From Trichobilharzia regenti (taxonomy: Eukaryota > Platyhelminthes > Trematoda > Strigeidida > Schistosomatidae), in NCBI GenBank assembly GCA_944472135.2, contig OX235270.1, forward strand, positions 71,619,168 to 71,683,167: a stretch of DNA of 64,000 nt. Direction: 5' to 3'. Each line of letters begins with the position of its first letter. Position 1 is the first letter of the stretch. Of the stretch, positions 1 through 10,000 are shown in pieces. Below the pieces are notes generated by a model, which worked only from the letters and a program-made list of their open reading frames with translations, was not told where the DNA came from and did not search any database. The translations under genes were made by a program, and so were the position numbers.

Positions 1-1046
1 CTGCGCGGACGGAGGGAAAACACTCTCCTCCGTTTCCGTGTAGACTAATAATGCAGTGCCAGTATTCCGATCTGCTGCACAAAATACGACTGCTGGACTG
101 TAGAATACCGATGGCGGAATTCGTCAAAAATTCGGAAACATCTCTTATTTTTTTACTAAAAATTACACGGGGTGCGGCAACACTGTGCATTGCTTCCATA
201 ATTACGGTGGCACCAACAAATACAAATAGTGTCGGGCAAGAATTAACTAACCTTTTTCATCTAGTAAATAAATAATTTCCTCTTTCCATCCTTATATATC
301 TTTAAGTTTTACTTTTATTATTTCCATTATATTTATGATCCTGTTGCTTCTTTGTTCTACTTTCATAATTGCAAATACCAGTTTATCTCTATGACTGCTG
401 TAATCTTTGTTTTTCCCCTCACCATATCATGTGAAGAGAACATTACATTCAATAATTTTAAACATGTTAGGATTTCTATACCGCATGGACAGTACTGTGT
501 GAAACACACCCACGGTAATTTCACTTGTATTATTATTTTTACCTTAGCTGTTATCGTTATTTTTATTTCCATTATATGCTGCATTTTTTGGACGTTAACC
601 CTATTGTAAATAGAGAAAATTTTCTTTGCGTTTGATTTTATTTATAATTCGGGGAAATTAGATGAAATATTGTAATTAATGCTGAAGTTTTCATTCTGTA
701 TCACAGCCACTGTTTTTGGAATAAAGTGAACAATATAATTGTAGTTATTAAATAATATCATTTTCTCTGGCCATGATAAGTGACCTGCAACATGGATTAG
801 CTGAGCTTCTAGAACAGGTCGTTCGTGGGCGTGTAGTCAGTTTTGTTAACTAGCATAGTATGGAATCAATATTATGTTCCAAAGTACTTATGCGGTGCTG
901 ATTACCCAGTATTTGGTTGGTTGAGGTATTGACCTCTCGAACATGCAGTCAGCGACCATAACCAGTTTCTATATATAATGTCATCGTTCAAAAAACAAGG
1001 ACCTGCTCTATGTTAGAAGGAAGTCGCCCTAGACAGATTTGATAAA
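1..1046. other. Unassigned AT-rich sequence
   Basis: No domain, splice-supported exon or repeat family was recognised here. Short open frames, including one at 352-609 with a hydrophobic run, have no supporting signal. It could be intergenic, or a 5' intron of the helicase gene. Confidence 0.4.
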
Positions 1047-1415
1047 GGAGTTGTCAGCCACGTCTCCTAAACCGTTAATGCCCAGCTCTTGCTGCACTCG
1101 GGCTCACGCTGTTTCTTGAAGTTTCTCAGAAACGCTTAGTAATAACGGACAAAAAAACCAAAACACCAATTAGCGACTCGAGGATTCTTTATTGTAACAC
1201 CAACATATAAACACTGTTACAAGTGAGGTCTGTGAACAAATATTACAATAATGAATCACAATATTACTTCTCACGGTTGTCTCCTGACTTCTTTCTGAAC
1301 AGCGACCGATGAGACGATGACTGTCGTATTGATGCCTCCGCGAAAATTGGGGAAGTTGGTTCTGAGCAAACAACCGTGAATTGATCGTTCAATCTTCAAC
1401 TACATTTACAGGAGT
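1047..1415 (-). mobile_element. Solo LTR of a BEL/Pao-type element with GGAGT target duplication
   Basis: The LTR body is 1052-1410 (359 bp). It begins TGTCAGCC and ends TTTACA on the plus strand and is clearly related, though diverged, to the two LTRs at 2182-2539 and 5788-6145. The five bases before it (1047-1051) and after it (1411-1415) are both GGAGT, so the ends are precise and the solo state probably arose by LTR-LTR recombination. The orientation is inferred from the coding element next door. Confidence 0.9.
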
Positions 1416-2176
1416 CATCTATCAATTTCCTTACCAACCACGAGACTTTGCATATATCTCACGAGAAGGGACGTTGTTTTATCCCCTAACTCGACACTAC
1501 TTGAGAAGCGGTCTAGTGTTTGTCTATCGGAGAGAGGTATGCATCACAGTATTTCCCCTTTCAGTTTATCGTAAGAGGGACTCAGTGTTGGGAAGAACGA
1601 TGAATTCGCATGATTGCATTCCGATTTGTCCGGTATTACCGTACTCAATATACTATAATAATTAACATTCTAGCATTCACAACACAATATTCAGCGAAGA
1701 GACTCTTTTCAACGAATTTATTATCAAGCTGTACAATCGTATATATATGGTTTTTTACAGAAATTATATCCGGTGAGGGAATTAGGTCAAAGGTGTGAAT
1801 ACATGAAATAATAATAGTATGGAATGCAATTAAAATATTTGTGATAATCATAGTTTAATGTCAAATGGCAAAATAATTAATATCACATATAGAATAATAC
1901 ATAAGGCGTATAGATTTTGGAAAAGGGTAGATAACTATAGGATTAGTAGGCGAATATAAAGTGTTACATTACACGGTGTGAACTTTGATAAGATAGAATT
2001 GAATACTGTAAAAATAAAAAAATAAAAATTGATAATTTAGAATGACAAGTGGATCAAGTGGAAACAATTCAGAGTGAGAATAGTAATAATAATAATCGTA
2101 GTAATAAAGGAAAAGTACATAGAATAACTAAATAAACAAAATATATTTGATAAATATCTATCCTTTTACGGCCAAG
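1416..2176. other. AT-rich flank, probably PLE 3' untranslated DNA at its right end
   Basis: No gene is visible. The last part, up to about 2176, is continuous with the PLE coding end once the LTR element at 2182-6145 is taken out (see the PLE entry). The left part, 1416 to about 2080, could not be assigned. Confidence 0.4.
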
Positions 2177-2181
2177 GCATA

Positions 2182-2539
2182 TGTCAATCACGTCTCATAA
2201 ACCGTTAATGCCCAGCTCTCGCTACGCTCGGGCCCACGCTGTTCCTTTGAGTTTTCAGAAACGCTTAGTTATAACGGACGAAAAAACCAAAACACCGATC
2301 TGCCGTTTGATATTTCTGTATTGTTACACCAACATATAAAAGGAATAAGCGAACTAAGGTCTGTAAACAAATATTACAATAATAAATCGTTATATTACTT
2401 CTGACGATGTTTCACTCTTCTTTCTGAACAGCGACCGATGAGACGATGACTGTCGTATTGATGCCTCCGCGAAAATCGGGGAAGTTGATTTTGAGCAAAC
2501 AACCATGAATTGATCGTTCAATCTTCAACTCCATTGACA
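2182..2539 (-). repeat. 3' LTR of the gag-only BEL/Pao element
   Basis: It is 358 bp and looks identical to the copy at 5788-6145. Its ends are the 6-bp inverted repeat TGTCAA/TTGACA. A TATAAA-like motif lies near its middle (about 2334-2340, plus strand), but the LTR promoter on the minus strand was not resolved. Confidence 0.93.
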
Positions 2540-3189
2540 CTCCCCGGCAAAAAAGGGATCCAACCCTTTTTTCCTTCACGACCAATGCACGTTGACTTGG
2601 ATGCCATTGCGAGAACCTGGGTCACACGGACAGAGCTGAAATGGAAAACAAACAGAAAAGCCAACACACCACAAGCATACTCACAGCACAATCTCACACA
2701 TCGCTGACGACCTGCGCCTCCAGACAGAGACCTCCTCTTGACATCTTGCAACACAATCGCCACTTGCTAGAATGACTCTTGCAGAATGCAATGTGACCAT
2801 AGCACCACCTCACGATACTCCACGCACATCCTAATCTACTCACTATCAATTACCACTGCAATCGCTTGTCACTCATTCTGCCTCAGTTCTAGTAGCGGTG
2901 ACGCATGCGAGCCTCAGTCGTTTACACTCTTTCTCCCCGGCGTGTCGGACCGCAGCTAACAATTATCTCCGTGTGCATTTCATTCTCAGCAATAGCCTAG
3001 CCTCCCCGGCGTATACGACCCATCTGCTGTCCTTAACATCAATCAATTCATTCACGGATGTAGAAGAGTGGACACAACATTGGAAGTAATCACGACGAAA
3101 ATTTTAACAAAATTATGCAATAACAACAAGGTACGAAAACAACGAGTAAACACAATGAATTCAAATAACACCAATTGATATGACACACC

Positions 3190-3690
3190 ACACGTATATA
3201 CAAACAGTACACACAAACTCGCATTTCATGTCTTGATGGAATACCCTTGAAGAATTGCAGGACTTACACCAGTACGCCTACAAACCTTCACAGGTTGACC
3301 ATTGTAAGTTGTGGAATGTCCGGACACAAACAAAATTAACTAACAATTATATCAATTGGAACTCACACAATTATTTAACACAAACATATGTACAATCACT
3401 ACATCAAATAAAGTGGATTCCGGCATGACAAACTACCCTTGAAGAACTGTAGGACTTACAGCAGTACGCCTACATTCCTTCTCAGGTTGATGATCCAAGT
3501 GGAAGTCGTCCGGACACAAACAGAATTACCAACAGCTAGATGACAGATGATATCAATTCAGTATATACAATATGAACATATGTACAAAATCACACACCGA
3601 GCACATTAGACTGCTCATTGATGCGCTACCCTTTGAAGAATTGTAGGACTTACAGCAGTACGCCTACAACCCTTCTCAGGTTGACGCCCT
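3190..3690 (-). repeat. Tandem repeats, 192-193 bp period, between gag and the 3' LTR
   Basis: The block TACCCTTGAAGAA...GTAGGACTTACAGCAGTACGCC starts at 3242, 3434 and 3627, and each block is followed by similar text with TCCGGACACAAAC (first two units). About 2.4 units are present with some divergence. The last unit overlaps the end of the gag frame. The remaining 2540-3190 shows no coding signal. Confidence 0.85.
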
Positions 3691-5737
3691 AGGTTGGAAA
3701 ATCGTCGCAGAGTTCATTTGCTAACTTCCTTCTATCAGCTATATCCTCAAATCTGAACGGCAACACGCCCATGTCATTGTATCGTAGAATATAGATGACC
3801 AACAAACACACGACATATCTCATCAACCAAGTGTAGAAACAGAGTAATTTACACCAAAGATAATAACATTCAAATAGTAACTTGAAACTAGAAATGCCTT
3901 TATTCGTGCAAGTCAATTTAACAATTACTCTCTCGTTTACACTTGGCTTATCCTCACTAAACTGACCATTGATATTCGTCCTTTCAAACGAACTGATACT
4001 AGCATAGTCATTGCACAAGATACTTGAGTTGATGGGTGTCTGTTTCATTGTGGATGACAGCACCAACGATGACTGAGTGACACAAGGTGATGAACTTAGT
4101 GGTGGATCAGAAGCTGTTCTTGTTCGGCTCTCAGATAGTTGTCCAACTGCAAGATTACCACCACTGCTGTCTTTCACTACTAGTTCGGGTTTAGCACTAG
4201 CATCTGATGATAGGTGGGCTACATGCTGATCACTCACACTGACGGTCTCACAAATATCCATAACTTCTGCAACTGCATCTGCATTTATTTCTACTTCACG
4301 TTCAAGTTGTACAGAAACTTTGTTCAACTTAGCAGTAGTAGGCATATCCCTCATCTCATCATGATCAACCAAAGACAAATGTGCACTATCATGATCATTA
4401 CCACAAATATTCAATTTACCGTCAAGTTCATCATTTTCAAACTCTTTAATAACAGAAGTAGACAATTTTGGTTCCTCCTCACAAATCCTTAAAGGTTCTA
4501 TATCTTCAATCTGTCTAGTAATACCTTGTAAACTTGTAGGGTCAGAACTGCACTCTGAAGCAATAACTCTATTCTGTGACACTCTATTCAACAATGGCTT
4601 ACCAGTTGCAACTACAGACTTCTTCACCGCACCGTTATCGTCACACAATTCGGAGTCAGACCTGGAGTTTACATTTAGCTTATCACTGAACTTGCTCACT
4701 GGTTCACAGTTCACTTCTGTATGCACCTCTTGCAAACGTGTAAAACACAACCGTGTTTGTCTTGCATCTTGTAACTTATCTGTTGAGGATGTACTACGAA
4801 ACCTGTTACACTCACTAGGTCTATATGCATTACTAGACATCATGGAGCCTTCTCGATATCCACCTCTCTGAGGCCCTTTCGTCATCAATGATTGCATTTT
4901 ACCCTCAGACTGCTCTATTCTAGGGGTGAGATGTAATAGACTGGCGAACTTGCTCATAGATTGATTGACGCTATCTTTTACCAGTTTCAGGATATCATCA
5001 AACTTTGGCTCGATACCCTCATCCTCCATACGGGAGCTCATCTTCACCCACTTCCTTTGCAGTCGAGTAGGTAGACGTCTTGCTATTACTTCTAGTATAA
5101 AACTCGAGTTGAGGTCACTCATTCGATTCATCGAAATCATTCCATTCTTGTAAATTAGCAAATTATCTAAAAACTCAGTGAGTGCCTGGGAGTCATCCTG
5201 TAATTGACCACCATTACCCTTAACAGCCTCGAATAATTTCCCTGCAATCATCGAAGGTCTTCCAAACCTTTGACGTAATATGCTCATAGCCTCGTAGTAG
5301 CCCTCTTTTGGCTTCATAAACTTACAGCACTGTATAGCTCTTGCAGCATCTCCAGTGCAATATCTCATCAAATACATTAACTTCAATTCATCATTTAATA
5401 AAAAACCACTCAACATGATCTCAAACTCCTTTACAAATTGTAAATAATCAGCCGGGTTTCCATCAAAACACCGTGGTTCAAATTTAGGGAGTTTGATGTT
5501 CCTATTATCCCTGAACGGCGAAACAGTAACATCAACCATGTCATGCTTAACATCAGACACATCGTTACAATTAACAGACAAGTCACCATGACTTACTTTC
5601 CTGTTTGCATCCAAGACACTCTGTCCCTTCTTTGACCCAGGCATTGTTGAACTTGACCCAATTCCAAAAAGTTCCAGATATTGCTTGTTCAAAGAGGACT
5701 TGACCGGCACCAGGAAAGATGAACGGCGACTATCCAA
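3689..5737 (-). CDS. BEL/Pao gag-type protein (DUF1759-like), 682 aa, with a C-terminal hydrophobic segment
   Basis: This is an intact frame. Residues about 80-270 read like Pao-type gag: LPKFEPRCFDGNPADYLQF, then a helical region with MYLMRYCTGDAARAIQCC and FILEVIARRLPTRLQRKW. Gag forms the particle that packages element RNA (family knowledge). After about residue 330 the protein is Ser/Asp/Glu-rich. A full CCHC zinc knuckle is not seen; CFTRLQEVHTEVNC near residue 330 may be a decayed one. Around residues 620-650 there is a strongly hydrophobic, Cys/Tyr/Trp-rich stretch able to span a membrane, then a charged tail ending CDDFPT. It is the only protein of the element. Whether the tail is a remnant of lost pol/env-like sequence or a new module is unknown. 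Confidence 0.85.
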   Translation of the reverse strand: MDSRRSSFLVPVKSSLNKQYLELFGIGSSSTMPGSKKGQSVLDANRKVSHGDLSVNCNDVSDVKHDMVDVTVSPFRDNRNIKLPKFEPRCFDGNPADYLQFVKEFEIMLSGFLLNDELKLMYLMRYCTGDAARAIQCCKFMKPKEGYYEAMSILRQRFGRPSMIAGKLFEAVKGNGGQLQDDSQALTEFLDNLLIYKNGMISMNRMSDLNSSFILEVIARRLPTRLQRKWVKMSSRMEDEGIEPKFDDILKLVKDSVNQSMSKFASLLHLTPRIEQSEGKMQSLMTKGPQRGGYREGSMMSSNAYRPSECNRFRSTSSTDKLQDARQTRLCFTRLQEVHTEVNCEPVSKFSDKLNVNSRSDSELCDDNGAVKKSVVATGKPLLNRVSQNRVIASECSSDPTSLQGITRQIEDIEPLRICEEEPKLSTSVIKEFENDELDGKLNICGNDHDSAHLSLVDHDEMRDMPTTAKLNKVSVQLEREVEINADAVAEVMDICETVSVSDQHVAHLSSDASAKPELVVKDSSGGNLAVGQLSESRTRTASDPPLSSSPCVTQSSLVLSSTMKQTPINSSILCNDYASISSFERTNINGQFSEDKPSVNERVIVKLTCTNKGISSFKLLFECYYLWCKLLCFYTWLMRYVVCLLVIYILRYNDMGVLPFRFEDIADRRKLANELCDDFPT

Positions 5738-5787
5738 ACTTTCACCAACTGTTTGAATCCGCCAGATCTGTTTCTATCGTCAGAAAC

Positions 5788-6145
5788 TGTCAATCACGTC
5801 TCATAAACCGTTAATGCCCAGCTCTCGCTACGCTCGGGCCCACGCTGTTCCTTTGAGTTTTCAGAAACGCTTAGTTATAACGGACGAAAAAACCAAAACA
5901 CCGATCTGCCGTTTGATATTTCTGTATTGTTACACCAACATATAAAAGGAATAAGCGAACTAAGGTCTGTAAACAAATATTACAATAATAAATCGTTATA
6001 TTACTTCTGACGATGTTTCACTCTTCTTTCTGAACAGCGACCGATGAGACGATGACTGTCGTATTGATGCCTCCGCGAAAATCGGGGAAGTTGATTTTGA
6101 GCAAACAACCATGAATTGATCGTTCAATCTTCAACTCCATTGACA
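5788..6145 (-). repeat. 5' LTR of the gag-only BEL/Pao element
   Basis: It is 358 bp, matches the 3' LTR base for base as far as I can see, and abuts GCATA at 6146-6150. On the minus strand it is followed by about 50 bases before the gag frame; a TGG-containing stretch there might be the primer-binding site, but no tRNA match was established. Confidence 0.93.
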
Positions 6146-6150
6146 GCATA

Positions 6151-6475
6151 AGTAGGGATTTTGCATACTTATTTTGTCCACAAAGATCTGGCTTAAAGTC
6201 ATGAATTACCAAGGCCTCCTCTGTCTTTAGAAATCTGTAATGAAGAAAACGCAGGAAGTTGACATGGATTCTATGTATATTGTCTTAAAATCATGGTCGA
6301 GGTTGACAGAGTCACAGAAGTCGATCAGGTGTTCCAGAATAGAGCTTCGCACACATTTCCTTTCTCCCCTGTAAAACCATGCTGAAACATGTTCTCGTAT
6401 CCTTCTGGAAAGCGTTCTCTGACTACGGCCAATGTACCTAGCTCCACAAGAGCAGGTAAACTGATAGGTGTACAT
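6151..6475 (-). mobile_element. Penelope-like element, GIY-YIG end, interrupted by the LTR element
   Basis: The minus-strand frame reads YQFTCSCGARYIGRSQRTL, the GIY-YIG endonuclease signature of PLEs, then RRIREHVSAWFYRGERK and LEHLIDFCDSVNLDHDFKTI. After a frameshift the tail continues VIHDFKPDLCGQNKYAKSLL. If the LTR element and one GCATA are removed, the frame runs into 2176 and ends ...LLMPWP plus a stop, like the LPWP ending of the PLE at 44.2 kb. It is 5' truncated, so no RT remains. Confidence 0.85.
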
Positions 6476-6507
6476 AGAGGCGGCCAGCCACGCTCGCAGA
6501 AAACGGT

Positions 6508-6630
6508 TACCTTAACCGATCTATTGACAGCAACATGAAAGACAAGCGATTTAAGCTGGTCACCGACTCAGTTACAAAGAAAACCTTATTCATGAACTTG
6601 GAATTCAAAGGTGATCAAGCTTCAGATCAG
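6508..6630 (+). mobile_element. Inverted PLE fragment
   Basis: A plus-strand reading here gives MKDKRFKLVTDSVTKKTLF and MNLEFKGDQASD, the part that precedes the GIY-YIG domain in PLEs (compare [13 protein letters not shown] at 44.8 kb). It faces the opposite way to the PLE at 6151-6475, forming a head-to-head pair typical of PLE insertions. Confidence 0.7.
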
Positions 6631-6836
6631 AGCTTGCTGTTATGCATTACCTGAATCTGAACCAGTGTGTTTCATGCTACCAAGGTCGGTCGTGCGAGGT
6701 AAATTTGTCGCGAAGGTCGAGTAGGGGCAGTAATCATTCATACGGGAGGTATGTTAACACAACTCGTGGAAGACTTCTAATCGTATTTATCTTTGTAGGA
6801 CTAACAGAAAATATATGAATAATTTTCACTATTGAT

Positions 6837-7067
6837 ATGTCACACTTAATTCAGTTTCATGCATTCCTAGAACATTCTTTTCCACACGACAGCTATTGCG
6901 ATTCAGGGCCAATCAGCGAACAGCTGGCACATCAGAACACAGAAGATACATTTTACGAAGCTGTCACCAATCGTGAGTGCATAAATGGTGTTCTGACAAG
7001 TACTGATATGTTTTGTGAGAATGTTGTATATAAAGAGTCTGGAGTTTCCAGCCTTACTGAGTTGAAG
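6837..7067 (+). CDS. SKIV2L: SKI2 exon 1 of those visible (N-terminal region)
   Basis: This exon encodes a poorly conserved, Ser/Glu-rich stretch ahead of the helicase core. It ends with codons L-T-E-L-K at a phase-0 donor (AAG|gtactt). The reading frame continues into the next exon across a 32-bp intron, which supports it. The 5' limit is uncertain. An in-frame ATG lies at 6837, but a good acceptor (ttaattcag) ends at 6854 in the same frame, so the exon may start at 6855. A further acceptor-like ttgtag ends at 6798 and could take a cis or trans splice. The N-terminus here is shorter than in vertebrate SKIV2L, so another upstream exon is possible. Confidence 0.7.
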
Positions 7068-10000
7068 GTACTTAACTACTTTTAATTCATACTGTTCAGA
7101 GTGAAGCTGCAGTTCTATGTGCCGTTGAAAGAGTTAGCAGTAATGTCAGGCATAAACTCGGCGAACAGTTTTCCCTGAAACGTCTCTCACTTGCATCAAA
7201 ATCATCTAGCAGAGACTTGAAAGACGTAAACAGTATCGTTAGCGCCACACTATCGTCTTCTAGCAGCGTTTTGTATGACTGGATAGGCTCTAAACATGAC
7301 ATTAACTTTTCATCTGACTTAAAGGACCTGAAGTTTGGTAAACGCCTAGATATGGATGTGGGAACTCGAGAATTATTGGAAAAACGAATTCGGAATTCCA
7401 AGCCACAAAAATCCTACGCTATTTTAGTAAGTGCCGTTACTTTTTCAGAATTTTATGTGGTCACATTATTCGACCTATTTATTAAGAGTGGTTATGCAAT
7501 AACTTACGCAGTATCACACTCAGACTTATTGATTGAGTTTAGAAGGCTGGGAGCCTATGTTGATCATTTTCGAGTAAATTTCTGTGCTAGTCCAGATTCT
7601 TCTTGAATGAATCAGTTGAGGTCGCAGATATCACTTCTTCTGGGGGTCGGTTCCAAGAATTTATGACTCGGTGTGATAACCACTTCTGCAGAGCAGTACG
7701 ATTTCTTGTTGGCTTTTGAACTGTCCTGCTATATCCTTTAAAGTGATCCGACCTAGTGGAAGGGAAAAGAGAGAATAGGTTGGGTCCGCAGTCATTATTT
7801 AAAATGCTATACATTGTAATTAAATCTCCCCTCTAACTACGGTATGACAGGGAAAAGGAATTTAAACTGTCTAGTCTTTCCTCGTATGATAAGTTAGTCA
7901 CTTGGAATCATACGTGTTGCCTTCCTTTGGACCATTTCTAGAATATATGAATCCCCTTTAAGACAAGGACTGGATGCCTGGATACATTTCTCCAGTCTTG
8001 ACCTCGCCACAGATGTATATAAGGAGGTGAACACAACTCTGATGGTTCTAGTAGAGGCTCTGCGAATTGCCCGCAAGGATCTGAAACTACGCGCAACCAC
8101 CACGCGACAGTGTGCTGTAGTTTTCATGTCGTGACTTCCTTTGACAACTAAAGCCAAATGAGTCTGAACTGATGGGGGTGTTATTCCCTGTAGTTTTTAG
8201 GAGCTGGTGCTTGCGTGTCCGATGCGCATGGTTGAACATTTTGATACATTGATTGGGAGCATCTATTTCCTGGGCCACTGACAATTTGTTGAGGTCCTCT
8301 TGCAACATGGATGTATTACTGTTGTACTTCAGCTCTCGTTTAAATTTTTTAGTCATCTGCGCATGGGACTATAGGGGAATCGGTAAACAGAGATAATAAC
8401 AATAATTATGTATATTTTCACATAAACATGTAAATTTACATGAAAATGCATGCCCTTTTTACAGGCACGATAACTGATTGGTATACAAAATAAATAAAAT
8501 AGATCTGAGTACCGTGCCTTCTGCTACGCACTGCTGTCCAAGAGGAAAGTTTCGAGTTGATCCTGACCCTCTGCCTCCTATCTATAGAGAATTCCCTAAT
8601 CCAGTGTGGTAACCTGCCTTTGATACCAAGACTTTCCAGCTTTATGGTAGTGTTCTCTTTGCCATGTAACGTGATGTCAACTAACAAGTAACATTTAGTA
8701 CTCGTATGAGTGGTAGGTCCACCGGAGCTTTTTATATATGTATGTATAATCTACCCTCTGCATGCAAAACATGGTAAATGAGTTTGAGAGCTTTGCAGGT
8801 TTTTCAGGAATACGTAATCTAGTGGTGAAAACTGTGCTCCCGTTTTTCTTTTTTTCGTAGGAAGATACTACCTGTAAACTGCCACCGTTGGACCGGCTAG
8901 TGGATAATCCTGCGTTCAAGTGGAATTTTGAACTGGATACGTTCCAAAAACAAGCTATTTTGTGCCTTGAGCGTAATCAAACTGTTTTTGTGGCGGCCCA
9001 TACCTCCGCTGGTAAAACAGTTGTTGCGGAGTATGCCTGCGCTCTCTGTCGACGTCGTGGTTCTAGAGTCATCTATACTAGTCCTATAAAAGCCCTGTCA
9101 AATCAGAAGTTCTATGACTTCAGGTATAAATTTTAACATTTTGCAATATGGTATTTCATAACATGACATTGAAAATATAATTACTTACCCTCCTATTCAG
9201 AATTTAGAACTTTAAAATTGGGAATGGTTTAAGTACTTCTGCATCTTTATAGTGTCTAATTACAGAGGGTTCATAATTACTATCTGTCATTGGGGATTAA
9301 TTTGAAACTTCACTCTAGTTCTCTCATAATGTGTAACAGGAAAACACCATTATCACCCAGTAAATAATAGCAATTGGCTTCTTGGTGTATCTTATTCGAA
9401 AACTATAGGAAAGTACTTTTAAAATAGTCTGGTTATGGATAAAATGAGTACCATCAATACGCATGTTTTACTTCCTGCTTGAAGTAAAACTATAAGTAAT
9501 GTCGAGAGTGGTAGATCGATCATTAATGTGAATCTCTGGAGTGGCCGTTACGTATACTTACATATATTTACAGGCGTCTAATACGGACTATTTGCTACTA
9601 ATCTTCCGTCTCAGTGGTGGGTACCGAAAGCCAAAAAGAGAAAAAAAACTGGCGGTGGGTAACATCAGGCAACTATTTAGGCTTTTCGGAGGCACGGGTT
9701 TTAAAAGACATGATGAGCGAGACAATTTCCTGCTACGGCGCTATGATTACCTCGAGATAGAAGAATGAAACTCTAGAGTAAACAATTTGCGCAGCCATTT
9801 CGCTGGCATACAACCACGGTAAATTCGCCCAGCATTCAACATCTGTTTTTTCTCAATGTAGACATTGGTCCTCCAGCTGAAACTGAGGTCTCAAATTTAA
9901 AAAGGAGAAAGCCATCGGGACGTGATGGGTTATGCAACGGTTGAATAAAGAATTATAGGATGTCTTTGGATCAGATGGGCATAGGGGATTAACTTGTTTT

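Larger units (their letters stand above)
2177..6150 (-). mobile_element. Complete gag-only BEL/Pao LTR retrotransposon with GCATA target duplication
   Basis: The element is 3964 bp (2182-6145), lies on the minus strand and is flanked by GCATA at 2177-2181 and 6146-6150. LTRs of 358 bp at 5788-6145 (5') and 2182-2539 (3') begin TGTCAA and end TTGACA, and I saw no difference between them by eye, which implies a recent insertion. The interior carries one long gag-type frame (3689-5737) and a stretch of 192-193-bp tandem repeats. No protease, reverse transcriptase, RNase H or integrase motif is present, so mobility would need a helper, likely a Sinbad-like BEL/Pao element (inference). It sits inside the end of a PLE coding frame. 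Confidence 0.93.

Noticed and set aside
352..609. Small membrane protein gene
   Set aside because: The hydrophobic run arises from TTATTATT-type sequence; no splice, start context or conservation support is visible.
1381..1665. 94-codon frame beginning in the solo LTR
   Set aside because: It starts inside the LTR and crosses the GGAGT boundary, so it is a chance frame.
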